Assembly (NCBI GenBank): GCA_019637175.1
Contig: JAHBWD010000003.1
Coordinates: forward strand, 62,001 to 126,000
DNA: 64,000 nt
DNA from: Labilithrix sp.
GTDB lineage: Bacteria > Myxococcota_A > Polyangia > Polyangiales > Polyangiaceae
Direction: 5' to 3'
In this document: positions 46,235 to 54,275 of the stretch, in pieces
How positions within the stretch are numbered: the stretch's first letter is position 1
How the letters are laid out: the number at the start of each line of letters is the position of its first letter
Made by a program: the position numbers and the translations under genes
Notes under the pieces: model-generated
The model's input: the letters and a program-made list of their open reading frames with translations, nothing else
Told to the model about the DNA's origin: nothing
The model's database searches: none

Positions 46235-47902
46235 TCAGGCGTTCTCGGTCGGTTCGTCCTTCTTCTCGGCCTTTTCCTTGGGCTTGTCGTTGCCCGCGGC
46301 CGCGGCCTTCGGCTCGTCGGCTTCGTCGCCGGACGACTCGTCGGTCGCCTCGGGCTCGTCGCCTTCCGCCTCGTCGCCTTCCGCTTCGTCCTTCTCGTCG
46401 TCGTTCTCTGCGGCCTTCGTCTTCGCACGCGCGGCGCGCTCGAGGCCCTTCTTCTTCTTTTTCTTGGCCTTCTTGCGCGCGCGCTCGTCGGCCTCGGCGT
46501 CGGCGAGGACCGTCTCCTTCTCGTCGCTGCCCTCGTCTTCGTCTTCGTCTTCGTCTTCGTCGCGGCGGCGCCGCGGGCGCAGATCGTCGGCGGTCGCTTT
46601 CACGTCGCCGAGCGACTCGAGGCTCATCGCCGCCTTCGGGCTCTTGCGCGCGACCTCCCAGAACTTCGCGTAGAAGTAGGCGACCGCGACCGAGGTGAGG
46701 AGGCCGATCCACTGGCTCGTCGACGGGTGGACCGGCCGCGTCTCCGCGAACTTCGCGGGCGCGAGGATGAAGTACGCCGCGACGGGCGGAACGAACGCGA
46801 GCGCGCGCGCGACCGTTCGCATCCGCGCGTTCGTGATCCCGAGAGAGATGCCGTAGGCGAACGCGGCGCCCATCAAGAGGAGCGCCCCGGGCACGAAGTG
46901 GTGCATCGGGAACGTCCCGAACTCGCCGCGCTCGGAGTCGTCGCGCAGGAGCTCGATGAGGAAGCGGCAGTAGCCGTAGGCGAACGCGAACAAGAAGAAG
47001 ATCTGTCCGCGGAAGCGCTGGTGCTTGCGCTGCCACATCAGGATCGTGAGCAGCGTCAGACCGACGAGCGACTCGTAGATCTGCGTCGGATGAACCGGCC
47101 ACGAATGGTTCATCTTCATGAGCTCGGCGGCCGCCGGCGTGCCGTGGCCCGCGGAGTCGAGGTGCTTCACCCACGCGGGCGCGCCGTCGCCGCCTTCGAG
47201 CGTGCCCGAGGCCCAGTGCGGGAACGTGCCCAGCTTCTTCAGGAAGCCCGGCGCGTTCTCCGGCAGGCGCTGGCCGAAGTCGCATCCGAAGAGGTAACAG
47301 CCGATGCGCGTGATGAGCAGACCGGACGCGAGGCTCGGCACCGCGACGTCGGCCCACGGCATCAGGCGGATCCGGTGGCGTTGGAGATAGAGCCAGCTCC
47401 CGAGGTAGCCGCCGAGGAAGCCGCCGTACGCGACGAGGCCGCCGCGCCTGAGGGCGAAGAAGCTGCTCCAGTCGAGCGCGCTCGACGGATCGTGCGTGTT
47501 GACGCGGAACTCGTCGAGGTTCGTGAGGATGTAGAGGATGCGCGAGCCGGCGATCGCGGCGATGGCGGTGACGACGTAGCAGTTGGCCATCGTCTCCTTC
47601 GGCAGCTCGTCGCGCTCGGCCAGCGTCAGCGTGAGATACCAGCCGACGACGAGCGAGAGGCCGAGCATGACGCCGTACGAGTAGATCGGCAGGTTCGCCG
47701 CTTCGTACTTCGTCTCGCGGAACACGTAGCCGGCGATGCCCGCGGCGGCGGCGACGACGAGCGCGGTGCCGGCGGTGGCTCGATCCTTCTTGCGCAGCCC
47801 GAGGACCGCGTAGACGAGAGCGATGCCGACGACCGCCGCGAGGCCCCACCAAAGCTTGAGGGGCATCTTCGGCAAAGGGATGCGGAAGAGAATCGGATGC
47901 AT
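46235..47902 (-). CDS. lgt: Prolipoprotein diacylglyceryl transferase with long charged tail
   Basis: This 555-residue protein has a core (about residues 1-400) that shows the Lgt signature: GGLVAYGGFLGGYLG, ITRIGCYLFGCDFGQ (Arg of the active site) and HPTQIYES. The enzyme moves diacylglycerol from phosphatidylglycerol onto the lipobox Cys of prelipoproteins in the inner membrane. The last 130 residues are an acidic/basic low-complexity tail (DEDEDEDEDE, KKAKKKKKKG) not found in E. coli Lgt (about 290 residues). Many lipoprotein genes in this window are its likely clients. The radical SAM/HDO trio follows. Confidence 0.92.
   Translation of the reverse strand: MHPILFRIPLPKMPLKLWWGLAAVVGIALVYAVLGLRKKDRATAGTALVVAAAAGIAGYVFRETKYEAANLPIYSYGVMLGLSLVVGWYLTLTLAERDELPKETMANCYVVTAIAAIAGSRILYILTNLDEFRVNTHDPSSALDWSSFFALRRGGLVAYGGFLGGYLGSWLYLQRHRIRLMPWADVAVPSLASGLLITRIGCYLFGCDFGQRLPENAPGFLKKLGTFPHWASGTLEGGDGAPAWVKHLDSAGHGTPAAAELMKMNHSWPVHPTQIYESLVGLTLLTILMWQRKHQRFRGQIFFLFAFAYGYCRFLIELLRDDSERGEFGTFPMHHFVPGALLLMGAAFAYGISLGITNARMRTVARALAFVPPVAAYFILAPAKFAETRPVHPSTSQWIGLLTSVAVAYFYAKFWEVARKSPKAAMSLESLGDVKATADDLRPRRRRDEDEDEDEDEGSDEKETVLADAEADERARKKAKKKKKKGLERAARAKTKAAENDDEKDEAEGDEAEGDEPEATDESSGDEADEPKAAAAGNDKPKEKAEKKDEPTENA
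46532..46561 (-). repeat. 6-bp repeat coding the acidic tail of Lgt
   Basis: A tandem CGTCTT/AAGACG tract on the plus strand encodes alternating Glu/Asp in the Lgt tail. Such tracts can vary in length by slippage. In-frame change would only lengthen or shorten the tail. Confidence 0.5.
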
Positions 47903-47930
47903 GGCTCTTGGGGCGGGTTTCTACCTCGGA

Positions 47931-47962
47931 GGGCTCGAGGGGTCGAGGGGTCTAGGGGTCGA
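47931..47962 (+). repeat. Four tandem 8-bp units (GGGGTCGA type) in divergent gap
   Basis: The units GGGCTCGA, GGGGTCGA, GGGGTCTA and GGGGTCGA are head to tail. A perfect 12-bp inverted copy of 47939-47950 (CCCCTCGACCCC) lies at 48029-48040. Both lie in the 161-bp gap between the divergent lgt and 48064 genes. No gene is seen in the gap; a regulator site or a hairpin is possible. Confidence 0.55.
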
Positions 47963-48050
47963 GCTCGAAACCTGGGCCCAGTGTCGCGCTCGCGTCGCCC
48001 CAGACCGACGGCCCTCGACCGCCCGCGGCCCCTCGACCCCCTCTTCATGG

Positions 48051-48056
48051 TAGAAA
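48051..48056 (+). promoter_or_regulatory. -10-like hexamer TAGAAA
   Basis: TAGAAA lies 7 bp before GTG 48064. On the opposite strand another TAGAAA lies 15 bp before the lgt start. The gap therefore may hold two divergent promoters. Confidence 0.35.
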
Positions 48057-48063
48057 ACGGCCC

Positions 48064-48993
48064 GTGATCCCCCCCGGAAAAGCCGCACTGTGGACGACCT
48101 CGGCCGTCTTGGCGCTCTCGTGCGTCCCGACGGGAAGCGCTCCGCCCTACGACGCCGGCGTTTCGCCCACGGCGACGACGACCTTCAAGCCCTCGCTGAA
48201 CGTCATCACCTCGGTGTTCGAGGACAATTTCGACCGGCCCGACGCGGCCGAGGGCACGTGGCCGCCGTTCGCCGCGTCGCAGGAGGGCGGCCTCGCGGTC
48301 GCGCCGCGCGCCGAGGCCGGCGCGGCAGCGCGTCCCGACGACGCGAGCGCGCTCGACGCGAAGGCAGCCCGAGACGACGCCGGCGAAGACGCCGATCTGC
48401 TCGGGGCGATCCTCCGGGACGCCACGACGAGCCCGGCGAGCAACCTCGGCCCGGATTGGGTGCAGATCCGCACGAACGCGTGGCGCGTCGAGAACGGCCA
48501 GCTCTGCGTCCAGAACGCGCGCAACAAAGGCGTCTGGCTCAACAAGACGCTCCCGGTGAACGCGCGCATCGAGTTCGACGCGATCGCCGGCACCGACGAC
48601 GGCGACCTCAAAGCCGAGGTCTGGGGCGACGGTCAGTCCGCGGCGACCGGAACGTCGTACACGAACGCCACGAGCTACCTCGCGATCTTCGGGGGCTGGA
48701 AGAACACGTCCCACGTCCTCGCCCGGAAGAACGAGCACGGCGCCGATCGCAAGGAAATCAAGGTCGACAAGGACTCCGACGATCCCCGCCAGCGCGCGGT
48801 GGTCAAGGGTCAGGTCTATCGCTTCAAGATCGAGCGCACCGACGGGAAAACGGTCCGCTGGTCGATCGACGGCGTCGACTACGTGAGCTGGGCCGACGCC
48901 CAGCCGCTCGCCGGTCAGGGCCACGACCACTTCGGATTCAACGAGTGGGAGGCGAAGGTGTGCTTCGACAACGTCAAGGTGACGCCGCTCTGA
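48064..48993 (+). CDS. Lipoprotein-like protein with LamG/DUF1961-like beta-sandwich
   Basis: This 309-residue protein begins at GTG 48064 and has a signal peptide with LALSC as a possible lipobox, followed by an Asp/Ala-rich spacer. From about 130 on, the pattern (NLGPDWVQIRTNAWRVENGQ, VNARIEFDAIAG, RYRFKIERTDG-type, CFDNVKV end) fits concanavalin A-like sandwich domains of the 3-keto-disaccharide hydrolase/DUF1961 type. Those bind sugars or cleave glycosides, but no catalytic residues can be assigned here. TAGAAA lies 7 bp before the start. Confidence 0.7.
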   Translation: MIPPGKAALWTTSAVLALSCVPTGSAPPYDAGVSPTATTTFKPSLNVITSVFEDNFDRPDAAEGTWPPFAASQEGGLAVAPRAEAGAAARPDDASALDAKAARDDAGEDADLLGAILRDATTSPASNLGPDWVQIRTNAWRVENGQLCVQNARNKGVWLNKTLPVNARIEFDAIAGTDDGDLKAEVWGDGQSAATGTSYTNATSYLAIFGGWKNTSHVLARKNEHGADRKEIKVDKDSDDPRQRAVVKGQVYRFKIERTDGKTVRWSIDGVDYVSWADAQPLAGQGHDHFGFNEWEAKVCFDNVKVTPL

Positions 48994-49072
48994 ATTCGCG
49001 GAAGAGACGCGAAGCTGGCGCTTTACTCTCCTCGAAAGCTCCAGGACACTTGCACAGCGCGGAGCGATCGAC

Positions 49073-50131
49073 GTGACCCCGAAGGAGCAAGAAGTCGCGA
49101 TCGGCGAGCTCGAAGAGCGGGTAGACCGCCTGCGAACGCTCTACGAGCAGTACTTCCTCGGCTTCGAGAAGCTCGAACCGACGGTCCCGCGCAAGGACGT
49201 CGACCGCCGTTTCGCCATTCTCCGCAAGGAGCAGATCCGCAACACGGCGCTGCGCTTCCGCCTGAGCGTCGTCACGCAGAAGTTCAACACGTACTCGATG
49301 CACTGGGTGCGCATCTGCCGCCAGATCGAGGACGGCACCTACAAGCGCCACGTGCGCAGGGCGCACGCGCGCTTCGGCGACAAGCGCGCGGCCGAGCGCG
49401 ACATCTCGATCGACGTCGATCTCGGCGACTTCGAAGATCTCGACGTCGACGCGGTGCTGGCCGAGGCCGACGCCGCGGCGGCGGAGTACCAGCGCGACGA
49501 CGCTTCCGACACGGTGCCGCCCCCGCCGCCTCCCGCGTCGACGCGGGAGGACGTGGGGCACATTCCGCACCTCGTCGTCGCGACGCCGGGGACGGCGTTC
49601 GTGGTCCCCGGCCGCGCCGCTCCGCCGGCGCAACCCGAAGCGGCGCAGTCGGCGGGCATGCGCGCGGCCCGCCCCGCCGCCCTGCCGGCAGGCGCGAAGC
49701 CGCGCGTGCTCCGCAAGGTCGCCCGCGGTCCCGAGGAGGCCGCGCCGGCGTCGCAGCGCGCGATGCCAGACGCGATCCCGCCTTCGACGCGAACGCCGCC
49801 GCCTCACTCGGCGCCGCGCGTGCCTGCGGCGGAGCGACACGACGCGCGGCCGGGGTCGAGCCCCGATCTCTCCCGCGCGCCGAACGTGCGCCCGCGCATC
49901 GCGCCGCTCCCAGGCTCCGCCGGGAAGATCCCCGTAGCCGCGCCGTCGGCGGGGCGAGTGCCGGTCGCCGCTCCGCCTCGGGCGCCCGCGCCGCCGCCGC
50001 CGTCGTCCGATCCGATGGGCGAAAAAGACACGATCCCGCCGCCCTCGATGGGGCCGCGGAGCGTTCCGCCCGGACGACCGCGCGCGCCGCTCCCCTTGCC
50101 GAGTCAGATCTCGCGCAAGAAGAAGGACTAG
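49073..50131 (+). CDS. MXAN_5187 C-terminal-domain-like protein
   Basis: In this 352-residue protein the first 110 residues are charged and helical (MTPKEQEVAIGELEERVDRL, then YEQYFLGFEKLEP). They resemble the domain named after M. xanthus MXAN_5187, which occurs in Myxococcota proteins of unknown role. The rest is a Pro/Ala-rich disordered tail ending in basic residues (SRKKKD). No signal peptide, so probably cytoplasmic. GTG 49073 has GGAG 8 nt upstream. Family assignment is from memory of the motif, not a search. Confidence 0.7.
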   Translation: MTPKEQEVAIGELEERVDRLRTLYEQYFLGFEKLEPTVPRKDVDRRFAILRKEQIRNTALRFRLSVVTQKFNTYSMHWVRICRQIEDGTYKRHVRRAHARFGDKRAAERDISIDVDLGDFEDLDVDAVLAEADAAAAEYQRDDASDTVPPPPPPASTREDVGHIPHLVVATPGTAFVVPGRAAPPAQPEAAQSAGMRAARPAALPAGAKPRVLRKVARGPEEAAPASQRAMPDAIPPSTRTPPPHSAPRVPAAERHDARPGSSPDLSRAPNVRPRIAPLPGSAGKIPVAAPSAGRVPVAAPPRAPAPPPPSSDPMGEKDTIPPPSMGPRSVPPGRPRAPLPLPSQISRKKKD

Positions 50132-50132
50132 C

Positions 50133-50402
50133 CTAGTGCGCGGCGCTCGGCGGCACCGACGGGCGCCGGCGCGACGACGGAGGCTCTTCCGTGGCCTCCT
50201 CGCAGAAGAGGATCGCGAGGTTCTTGTTCTCGCTCTGGCGGATCCGCGTGCAGAGCTCGACCAGATCCTCGTCGGCGTCGATGATCGTTCCCTCGACCGG
50301 CTGAGCCGTTCGCCCGTCGTAGCGGCAGTCGTCGAGGGCCACCCAACGACCTCGATAAGCGTCGTTCTGCCGGATTTGTGGCCAGGTCATGCGACTACCC
50401 AT
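50133..50402 (-). CDS. Small DUF5678-like protein
   Basis: This 89-residue cytoplasmic protein has the pattern YRGRWVALDDCRYDG ... GTIIDADEDLVELCTRIRQS, which resembles DUF5678, a short domain of unknown role. Start ATG 50402 or 50390. On the minus strand, TTGACC (50455-50460) may serve as a -35. It converges on the MXAN_5187-like gene, with only 1 bp between stops. Confidence 0.6.
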   Translation of the reverse strand: MGSRMTWPQIRQNDAYRGRWVALDDCRYDGRTAQPVEGTIIDADEDLVELCTRIRQSENKNLAILFCEEATEEPPSSRRRPSVPPSAAH

Positions 50403-50454
50403 GCGCGGCTCGCTTCATCGGTGTCCTACATCGGTACAATGCGCCCTCGGGATC

Positions 50455-50460
50455 GGTCAA
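50455..50460 (-). promoter_or_regulatory. -35-like TTGACC before small DUF gene
   Basis: TTGACC matches the sigma-70 -35 in five of six positions, and TGTACC follows after 16 bp. The promoter is plausible but weak. Confidence 0.3.
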
Positions 50461-50473
50461 GGCGCTGGTGTCG

Positions 50474-50509
50474 TTTCAGGGCAACAGCTGAACATGCGAT
50501 GCCCTGAAA
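50474..50509 (-). terminator. Perfect inverted repeat downstream of DAHP synthase
   Basis: The arms TTTCAGGGCA (50474-50483) and TGCCCTGAAA (50500-50509) match over 10 bp with a 16-nt loop. The repeat lies 22 bp past the stop of the class II DAHP synthase. There is no T-run, so it could be a terminator or an operator for the small gene downstream. Confidence 0.45.
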
Positions 50510-50531
50510 ATCGCGCAAGTCCGCGATCGCG

Positions 50532-51881
50532 TCACCGCGGCTTCGGACCGCTCATCCACCCGCCGATGCGAAACGCCATCTCGAGCGCCTGCCGGTAGTT
50601 CAGCCGCGGATCGCAGACGCTCGCGTAGTTCTTGTCGAGGTCGGACTCGGTCAAGCCTCCGCCGATGCACTCGGTGACGTCTTCGCCCGTCAGCTCGAAG
50701 TGGACGCCGCCGAGCGCGTGACCGAGCGATCGGTGGACGGCGAAGGTGAGCTCGAGCTCCCGCAGGATGTCGTCGAAGCTCCGCGTCTTCAGGCCGCTCG
50801 AGAGCGTCTGGGTGTTGCCGTGCATCGGATCGCACATCCACAAGACGCGCCGGCCCGCCTTCCTCACGGCCTCGACCAGCGGAGGGAGCGACCGCTCGAC
50901 GTTGGCGGCGCCCATGCGCGTGATCGCGACGAGCTTGCCGGGCTCGTTGGTCGGGCTGAGCGTCGTGAGGAGCTTGACCGCTTCTTGCGGCTCCACCTTG
51001 GATCCGAGCTTGATGCCGACGACGTTCTCGACGCCGCGGAAGAACTCGACGTGAGCGCCGTCGAGCGCGCGCGTGCGCTCGCCGATCCAAGGCATGTGCG
51101 TCGTGAGGAGGTAGTGCCCCTCGCGACGGGGGACCTTGCGCGTCTGCGCGGCTTCGTAGTGGAGGTTCAGCCCTTCGTGGCTCGTGTAGAAGTCGACGCG
51201 CGTGAGCTCGTCGACCGTGCCTTCGCCGAGCGCCTCCATGAAGCGCAGCGCCTCGGAGAGCTTCTTCGTGGTGCGGATGTACTCCTCGCGCAGATCGAGC
51301 GAGAGATCGGCCCGCGAGAGGAACGCGAGATCCCAATACTCCGGGTGATGCAGGTCGGCGAAGCCCGCCGCCGCGAGCGAACGGACGAAGTTGAGCGTGA
51401 GCGCCGCGTGACCGTACGCGTCGAGCAGCGCGCGCGGATCGGCGCGACGCGCCTCGGGCGTGAAGCTCGGTCTGTTGACGAGATCGCCGAAGTAGCTCGG
51501 CAAGACGACGCCGTCGCGCGCCTCGGTCGCGCTCGATCGCGGCTTGGCGTACTGCCCGGCGAGCCTCCCGACGCGCACGACCGGCTTCTGCGCGGCGTGC
51601 ACGAGCACGAGCGACATCTGGAGGAGGATCTTGAGCTTGTTCGTGATGATCGCGGGCTGGCAGCCGTCGAGCGTCTCGGCGCAGTCACCGCCTTGGAGGA
51701 TGAAACGCTTGCCCTGCTGCGCCTCTGCGACGTGCTGCTTGAGCCGCTCGACCTCCCACGACGTGACGAGCGGCGGGAGCTGGCTGAGGCGCTCGACGGC
51801 GACCGCGACCGCTTCGGGATCGTCGTACGCGACCTCCTGCGAGAGCGGGCGGTCCTTCCAGGAATGGATGTGCCAGGACAA
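50532..51881 (-). CDS. aroG: Class II 3-deoxy-7-phosphoheptulonate synthase
   Basis: This 449-residue protein carries the plant/mycobacterial (class II) DAHP synthase motifs: QGGDCAETLDG, KPRSS, NFVRSLAAAGFADL, HYLLTTHMPWIGERTR, GIKLGSKVEPQE, WMCDPMHGNT and GGVHFELTGEDVTECIGG. It condenses phosphoenolpyruvate and erythrose-4-phosphate as the first step of the shikimate pathway in the cytoplasm. The start is TTG 51881, which has TAAGCT 9 bp upstream and no Shine-Dalgarno. No other shikimate gene is near, so it is not in an aromatic operon here. Confidence 0.93.
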   Translation of the reverse strand: MSWHIHSWKDRPLSQEVAYDDPEAVAVAVERLSQLPPLVTSWEVERLKQHVAEAQQGKRFILQGGDCAETLDGCQPAIITNKLKILLQMSLVLVHAAQKPVVRVGRLAGQYAKPRSSATEARDGVVLPSYFGDLVNRPSFTPEARRADPRALLDAYGHAALTLNFVRSLAAAGFADLHHPEYWDLAFLSRADLSLDLREEYIRTTKKLSEALRFMEALGEGTVDELTRVDFYTSHEGLNLHYEAAQTRKVPRREGHYLLTTHMPWIGERTRALDGAHVEFFRGVENVVGIKLGSKVEPQEAVKLLTTLSPTNEPGKLVAITRMGAANVERSLPPLVEAVRKAGRRVLWMCDPMHGNTQTLSSGLKTRSFDDILRELELTFAVHRSLGHALGGVHFELTGEDVTECIGGGLTESDLDKNYASVCDPRLNYRQALEMAFRIGGWMSGPKPR

Positions 51882-51890
51882 GGTGCGGGG

Positions 51891-51896
51891 AGCTTA
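51891..51896 (-). promoter_or_regulatory. -10-like hexamer TAAGCT
   Basis: TAAGCT lies 9 bp before the TTG 51881 start of DAHP synthase, predicting a very short leader. Confidence 0.35.
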
Positions 51897-51910
51897 CCAC
51901 CGCCGCCCGT

Positions 51911-53002
51911 CTACTTCCTGAGTCGAAGGACGGCCGTCCCGGTCAGCCAGTACACGTGCGTCGCATCGACGTTGACCGCGCCGGGCTGCGCGAGCGCATG
52001 GAGCGCACCAGGGACCAACGTGGCCTCCCCGCCCGCGATCGGCGCGCGCATGAGGCCGAGGCCCGCGGCCGCGCCGCCGCGCCGGACGGGCACCGCGTTC
52101 GGCAGCGTCGTCGCGAAGTACAAGCTCTCCTTGTCGCTCGCGATCGCGCAGGCGGTGAACGCGCCCGAGGCCACGGTCGCGATCTCACCGCCGTCGAGCG
52201 ACATCCGGAGGACCCTGCCCTTCTCCGCGCCCGGGGCCGCTTCGGAAGTCTCGGATCCGAGGCTCGTCCAGAAGAGGCGTCTGCCCTCTCGGATCATCGC
52301 GCACGGCTCGCCGCTCGCCTCGGTCACCCTCGTCTCGCCGCCGTCGAGCGCGAGCCTGACGATCGCGGGCTTGTCTTCGCGCTCCTTGCTCGCGCCGACG
52401 GCGACGTACACCGCGGCCTCGTCGACCTCGATCCCACGCACGACGCCGGCGACCGCGCCGACGATCTCGGGCTCGCCGCCGGCCACGGCGACGCGGCCGA
52501 TCGCGCCGCCGTCATCTGCATAATACACATATTTGCCGGACAGCGTGATGGCGCTGGCGGGCGCGCCGAGCGAGGCTACGCGCGTCGTCGCGCCGCCTCT
52601 CACGGAGACCTTGACGATGCGCCCGTCGCTCGTCGCGACGAAGGCGGTGGATCCGTCGGTCGCGACCGCGTCGTAGGCCGCGCCCTCGCGGTCGACGGCG
52701 ATCATGAGCGCCGGGCCGACCTTCTTGTCGAACGCGAAGAGCGCGCCGACCGTGAGGAGCTCGCCGGCGATCATCGTGTTCCGCGTGGTGAAGAGCACCG
52801 CGTCGTCGGTCAGCGCGAGCGCGCTCGGCGCGCCGAGCCCTTCGGCGACGGTCTGCGGACCGCTCGGCGTCGGAAGGAACGAGCTCGTCCCTTCCTCGCG
52901 CGGCGGCGTCCCCACGTTCTCTGCCGAGTCCGACGTTCCGTCGACCCTCCCGCCGCAGGCGGCGACGAGCGCCAACGCTCCCACGAAGACGCGCTTGCCC
53001 AT
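51911..53002 (-). CDS. Lipoprotein with beta-propeller-like repeats
   Basis: This 363-residue protein has lipobox VAAC (Cys16) after a short signal (MGKRVFVGALAL). The body has repeated units of the type VYYADDGGAIGRVAVAGGE and VYWLTGT, like the blades of a DUF5050/YncE-type propeller. The function is not recognised. ATG 53002 begins the signal peptide; an earlier in-frame start at 53146 would reach into the divergent MFS gene. It lies upstream of DAHP synthase on the same strand, with 29 bp between. Confidence 0.75.
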   Translation of the reverse strand: MGKRVFVGALALVAACGGRVDGTSDSAENVGTPPREEGTSSFLPTPSGPQTVAEGLGAPSALALTDDAVLFTTRNTMIAGELLTVGALFAFDKKVGPALMIAVDREGAAYDAVATDGSTAFVATSDGRIVKVSVRGGATTRVASLGAPASAITLSGKYVYYADDGGAIGRVAVAGGEPEIVGAVAGVVRGIEVDEAAVYVAVGASKEREDKPAIVRLALDGGETRVTEASGEPCAMIREGRRLFWTSLGSETSEAAPGAEKGRVLRMSLDGGEIATVASGAFTACAIASDKESLYFATTLPNAVPVRRGGAAAGLGLMRAPIAGGEATLVPGALHALAQPGAVNVDATHVYWLTGTAVLRLRK

Positions 53003-53059
53003 GTCGTTTCGGGTATCCAAACCGACGCGTCGCGGCCAAGTTTTCGACTCGGCGTGTTG

Positions 53060-53065
53060 TATAGT
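53060..53065 (+). promoter_or_regulatory. -10-like hexamer TATAGT
   Basis: TATAGT lies 7 bp before GTG 53073 of the MFS transporter, a close match to TATAAT. No Shine-Dalgarno is present. Confidence 0.42.
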
Positions 53066-53072
53066 GGCGCCG

Positions 53073-54275
53073 GTGTCACGACCGTCCGAGCGCGCGATCA
53101 TCTTCTGCGTCGGCGCGGTGCAGTTCGTGAACATCCTCGACTTCATGATCGTGATGCCGCTGGGGCCGGACTTCGCGACGGCGCTCGGGATTCCGCTCTC
53201 GCACCTCGGCTACGTCGGCGGGAGCTACACCGCGGCGGCGTGCGTGTCGGGGCTCGCGGGTGCGTTCTTCCTCGACCGCTTCGATCGCCGCAAGGCGCTC
53301 TCGGTCGCGATGCTCGGCCTCGTGCTCGGTACGCTCGGCGGCGCGTTCGCGCGCGGCCTCGGCACGTTGATGCTCGCGCGGATCGTCGCCGGAGCGTTCG
53401 GCGGGCCCGCCACGTCGCTCTCGTACTCGATCATCGCCGACGTCATCCCCGCCGAGCGGCGCGGCAAGGCGATGGGCGCGGTGATGGGCGCGTTCTCGCT
53501 CGCGTCGATCCTCGGCGTCCCTGCCGGCCTCGAGCTCGCGCGCACGGGCGGATGGCGCCTGCCGTTCATCGCCGTCGCGGTCCTCGGCGCGCTGCTCGGC
53601 ACTTACGCGCACGCGGTGCTGCCGCCGATGTTCGGCCACCTCGCGCAGGCGAAGAAGCGCGCGGCGGGCGACATCTTCGCCCTCGCGCGGCTCGACGTCG
53701 CGATCTCGCTCGCGTTGAGCTTCTTCGTCATGGCCGCGGGCTTCGTGCTCATCCCCAACATCTCGGCCTACCTCCAGTACAACCTCGGCTATCCCCGCGC
53801 GCAGCTCGGCCTCCTCTACTTCGTCGGGGGGATCGTGAGCCTCGTCGCGATGCGCTTCGTCGGTGGACTCGTCGATCGATTCGGCGCCGCGCCGGTGGCG
53901 ACGTGCGGAACGGTCGTCGTCGCGAGCGTCACCTACCTGGGCTTCGCGCGGACGCCGCCGCTCATGCCCGTCATGGGCATCTTCGTCGGCTTCATGCTCG
54001 GCATGGCGTTCCGCAACGTCGCCTACAACACGTTGACCACGAAGGTGCCGAAGCCCGACGAGCGGGCGCGCTTCGCGTCGGTGCAATCAGCGGTGCAGCA
54101 CCTCGCGTCGGCGCTCGGCGCGTTCGCCTCCGCGCAGTTCTTGTCGGAGCTGCCAAACCATTCCCTCGTGGGGCTCGACGACGCCGCCTGGGCGTCGATC
54201 GGCATCGGCTTGCTCGTGCCCCCGATGATGTTCGTCGTCGAAGGCCGCCTTCAGAAGACCTCGGAGCGATCGTAG
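53073..54275 (+). CDS. MFS transporter
   Basis: This 400-residue protein has about 12 membrane segments and the MFS loop motif DRFDRRKAL after segment 2. The conserved VNILDFMIVMPLGPDFA opens the first helix, as in the drug/sugar:proton antiporters of the AraJ/YdhP type. Substrate unknown; efflux is the likely direction. GTG 53073 has TATAGT 7 bp upstream. Its 3' end overlaps the convergent kinase gene by 25 bp (54251-54275). Confidence 0.87.
   Translation: MSRPSERAIIFCVGAVQFVNILDFMIVMPLGPDFATALGIPLSHLGYVGGSYTAAACVSGLAGAFFLDRFDRRKALSVAMLGLVLGTLGGAFARGLGTLMLARIVAGAFGGPATSLSYSIIADVIPAERRGKAMGAVMGAFSLASILGVPAGLELARTGGWRLPFIAVAVLGALLGTYAHAVLPPMFGHLAQAKKRAAGDIFALARLDVAISLALSFFVMAAGFVLIPNISAYLQYNLGYPRAQLGLLYFVGGIVSLVAMRFVGGLVDRFGAAPVATCGTVVVASVTYLGFARTPPLMPVMGIFVGFMLGMAFRNVAYNTLTTKVPKPDERARFASVQSAVQHLASALGAFASAQFLSELPNHSLVGLDDAAWASIGIGLLVPPMMFVVEGRLQKTSERS

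Noticed and set aside
43650..47852. A 1400-residue open frame on the minus strand running through the HDO gene
   Set aside because: Only the last 287 codons encode a recognisable protein. The upstream part is Arg-rich antisense-type sequence overlapping lgt and the first radical SAM gene in another frame, so I start the real gene at GTG 44513.
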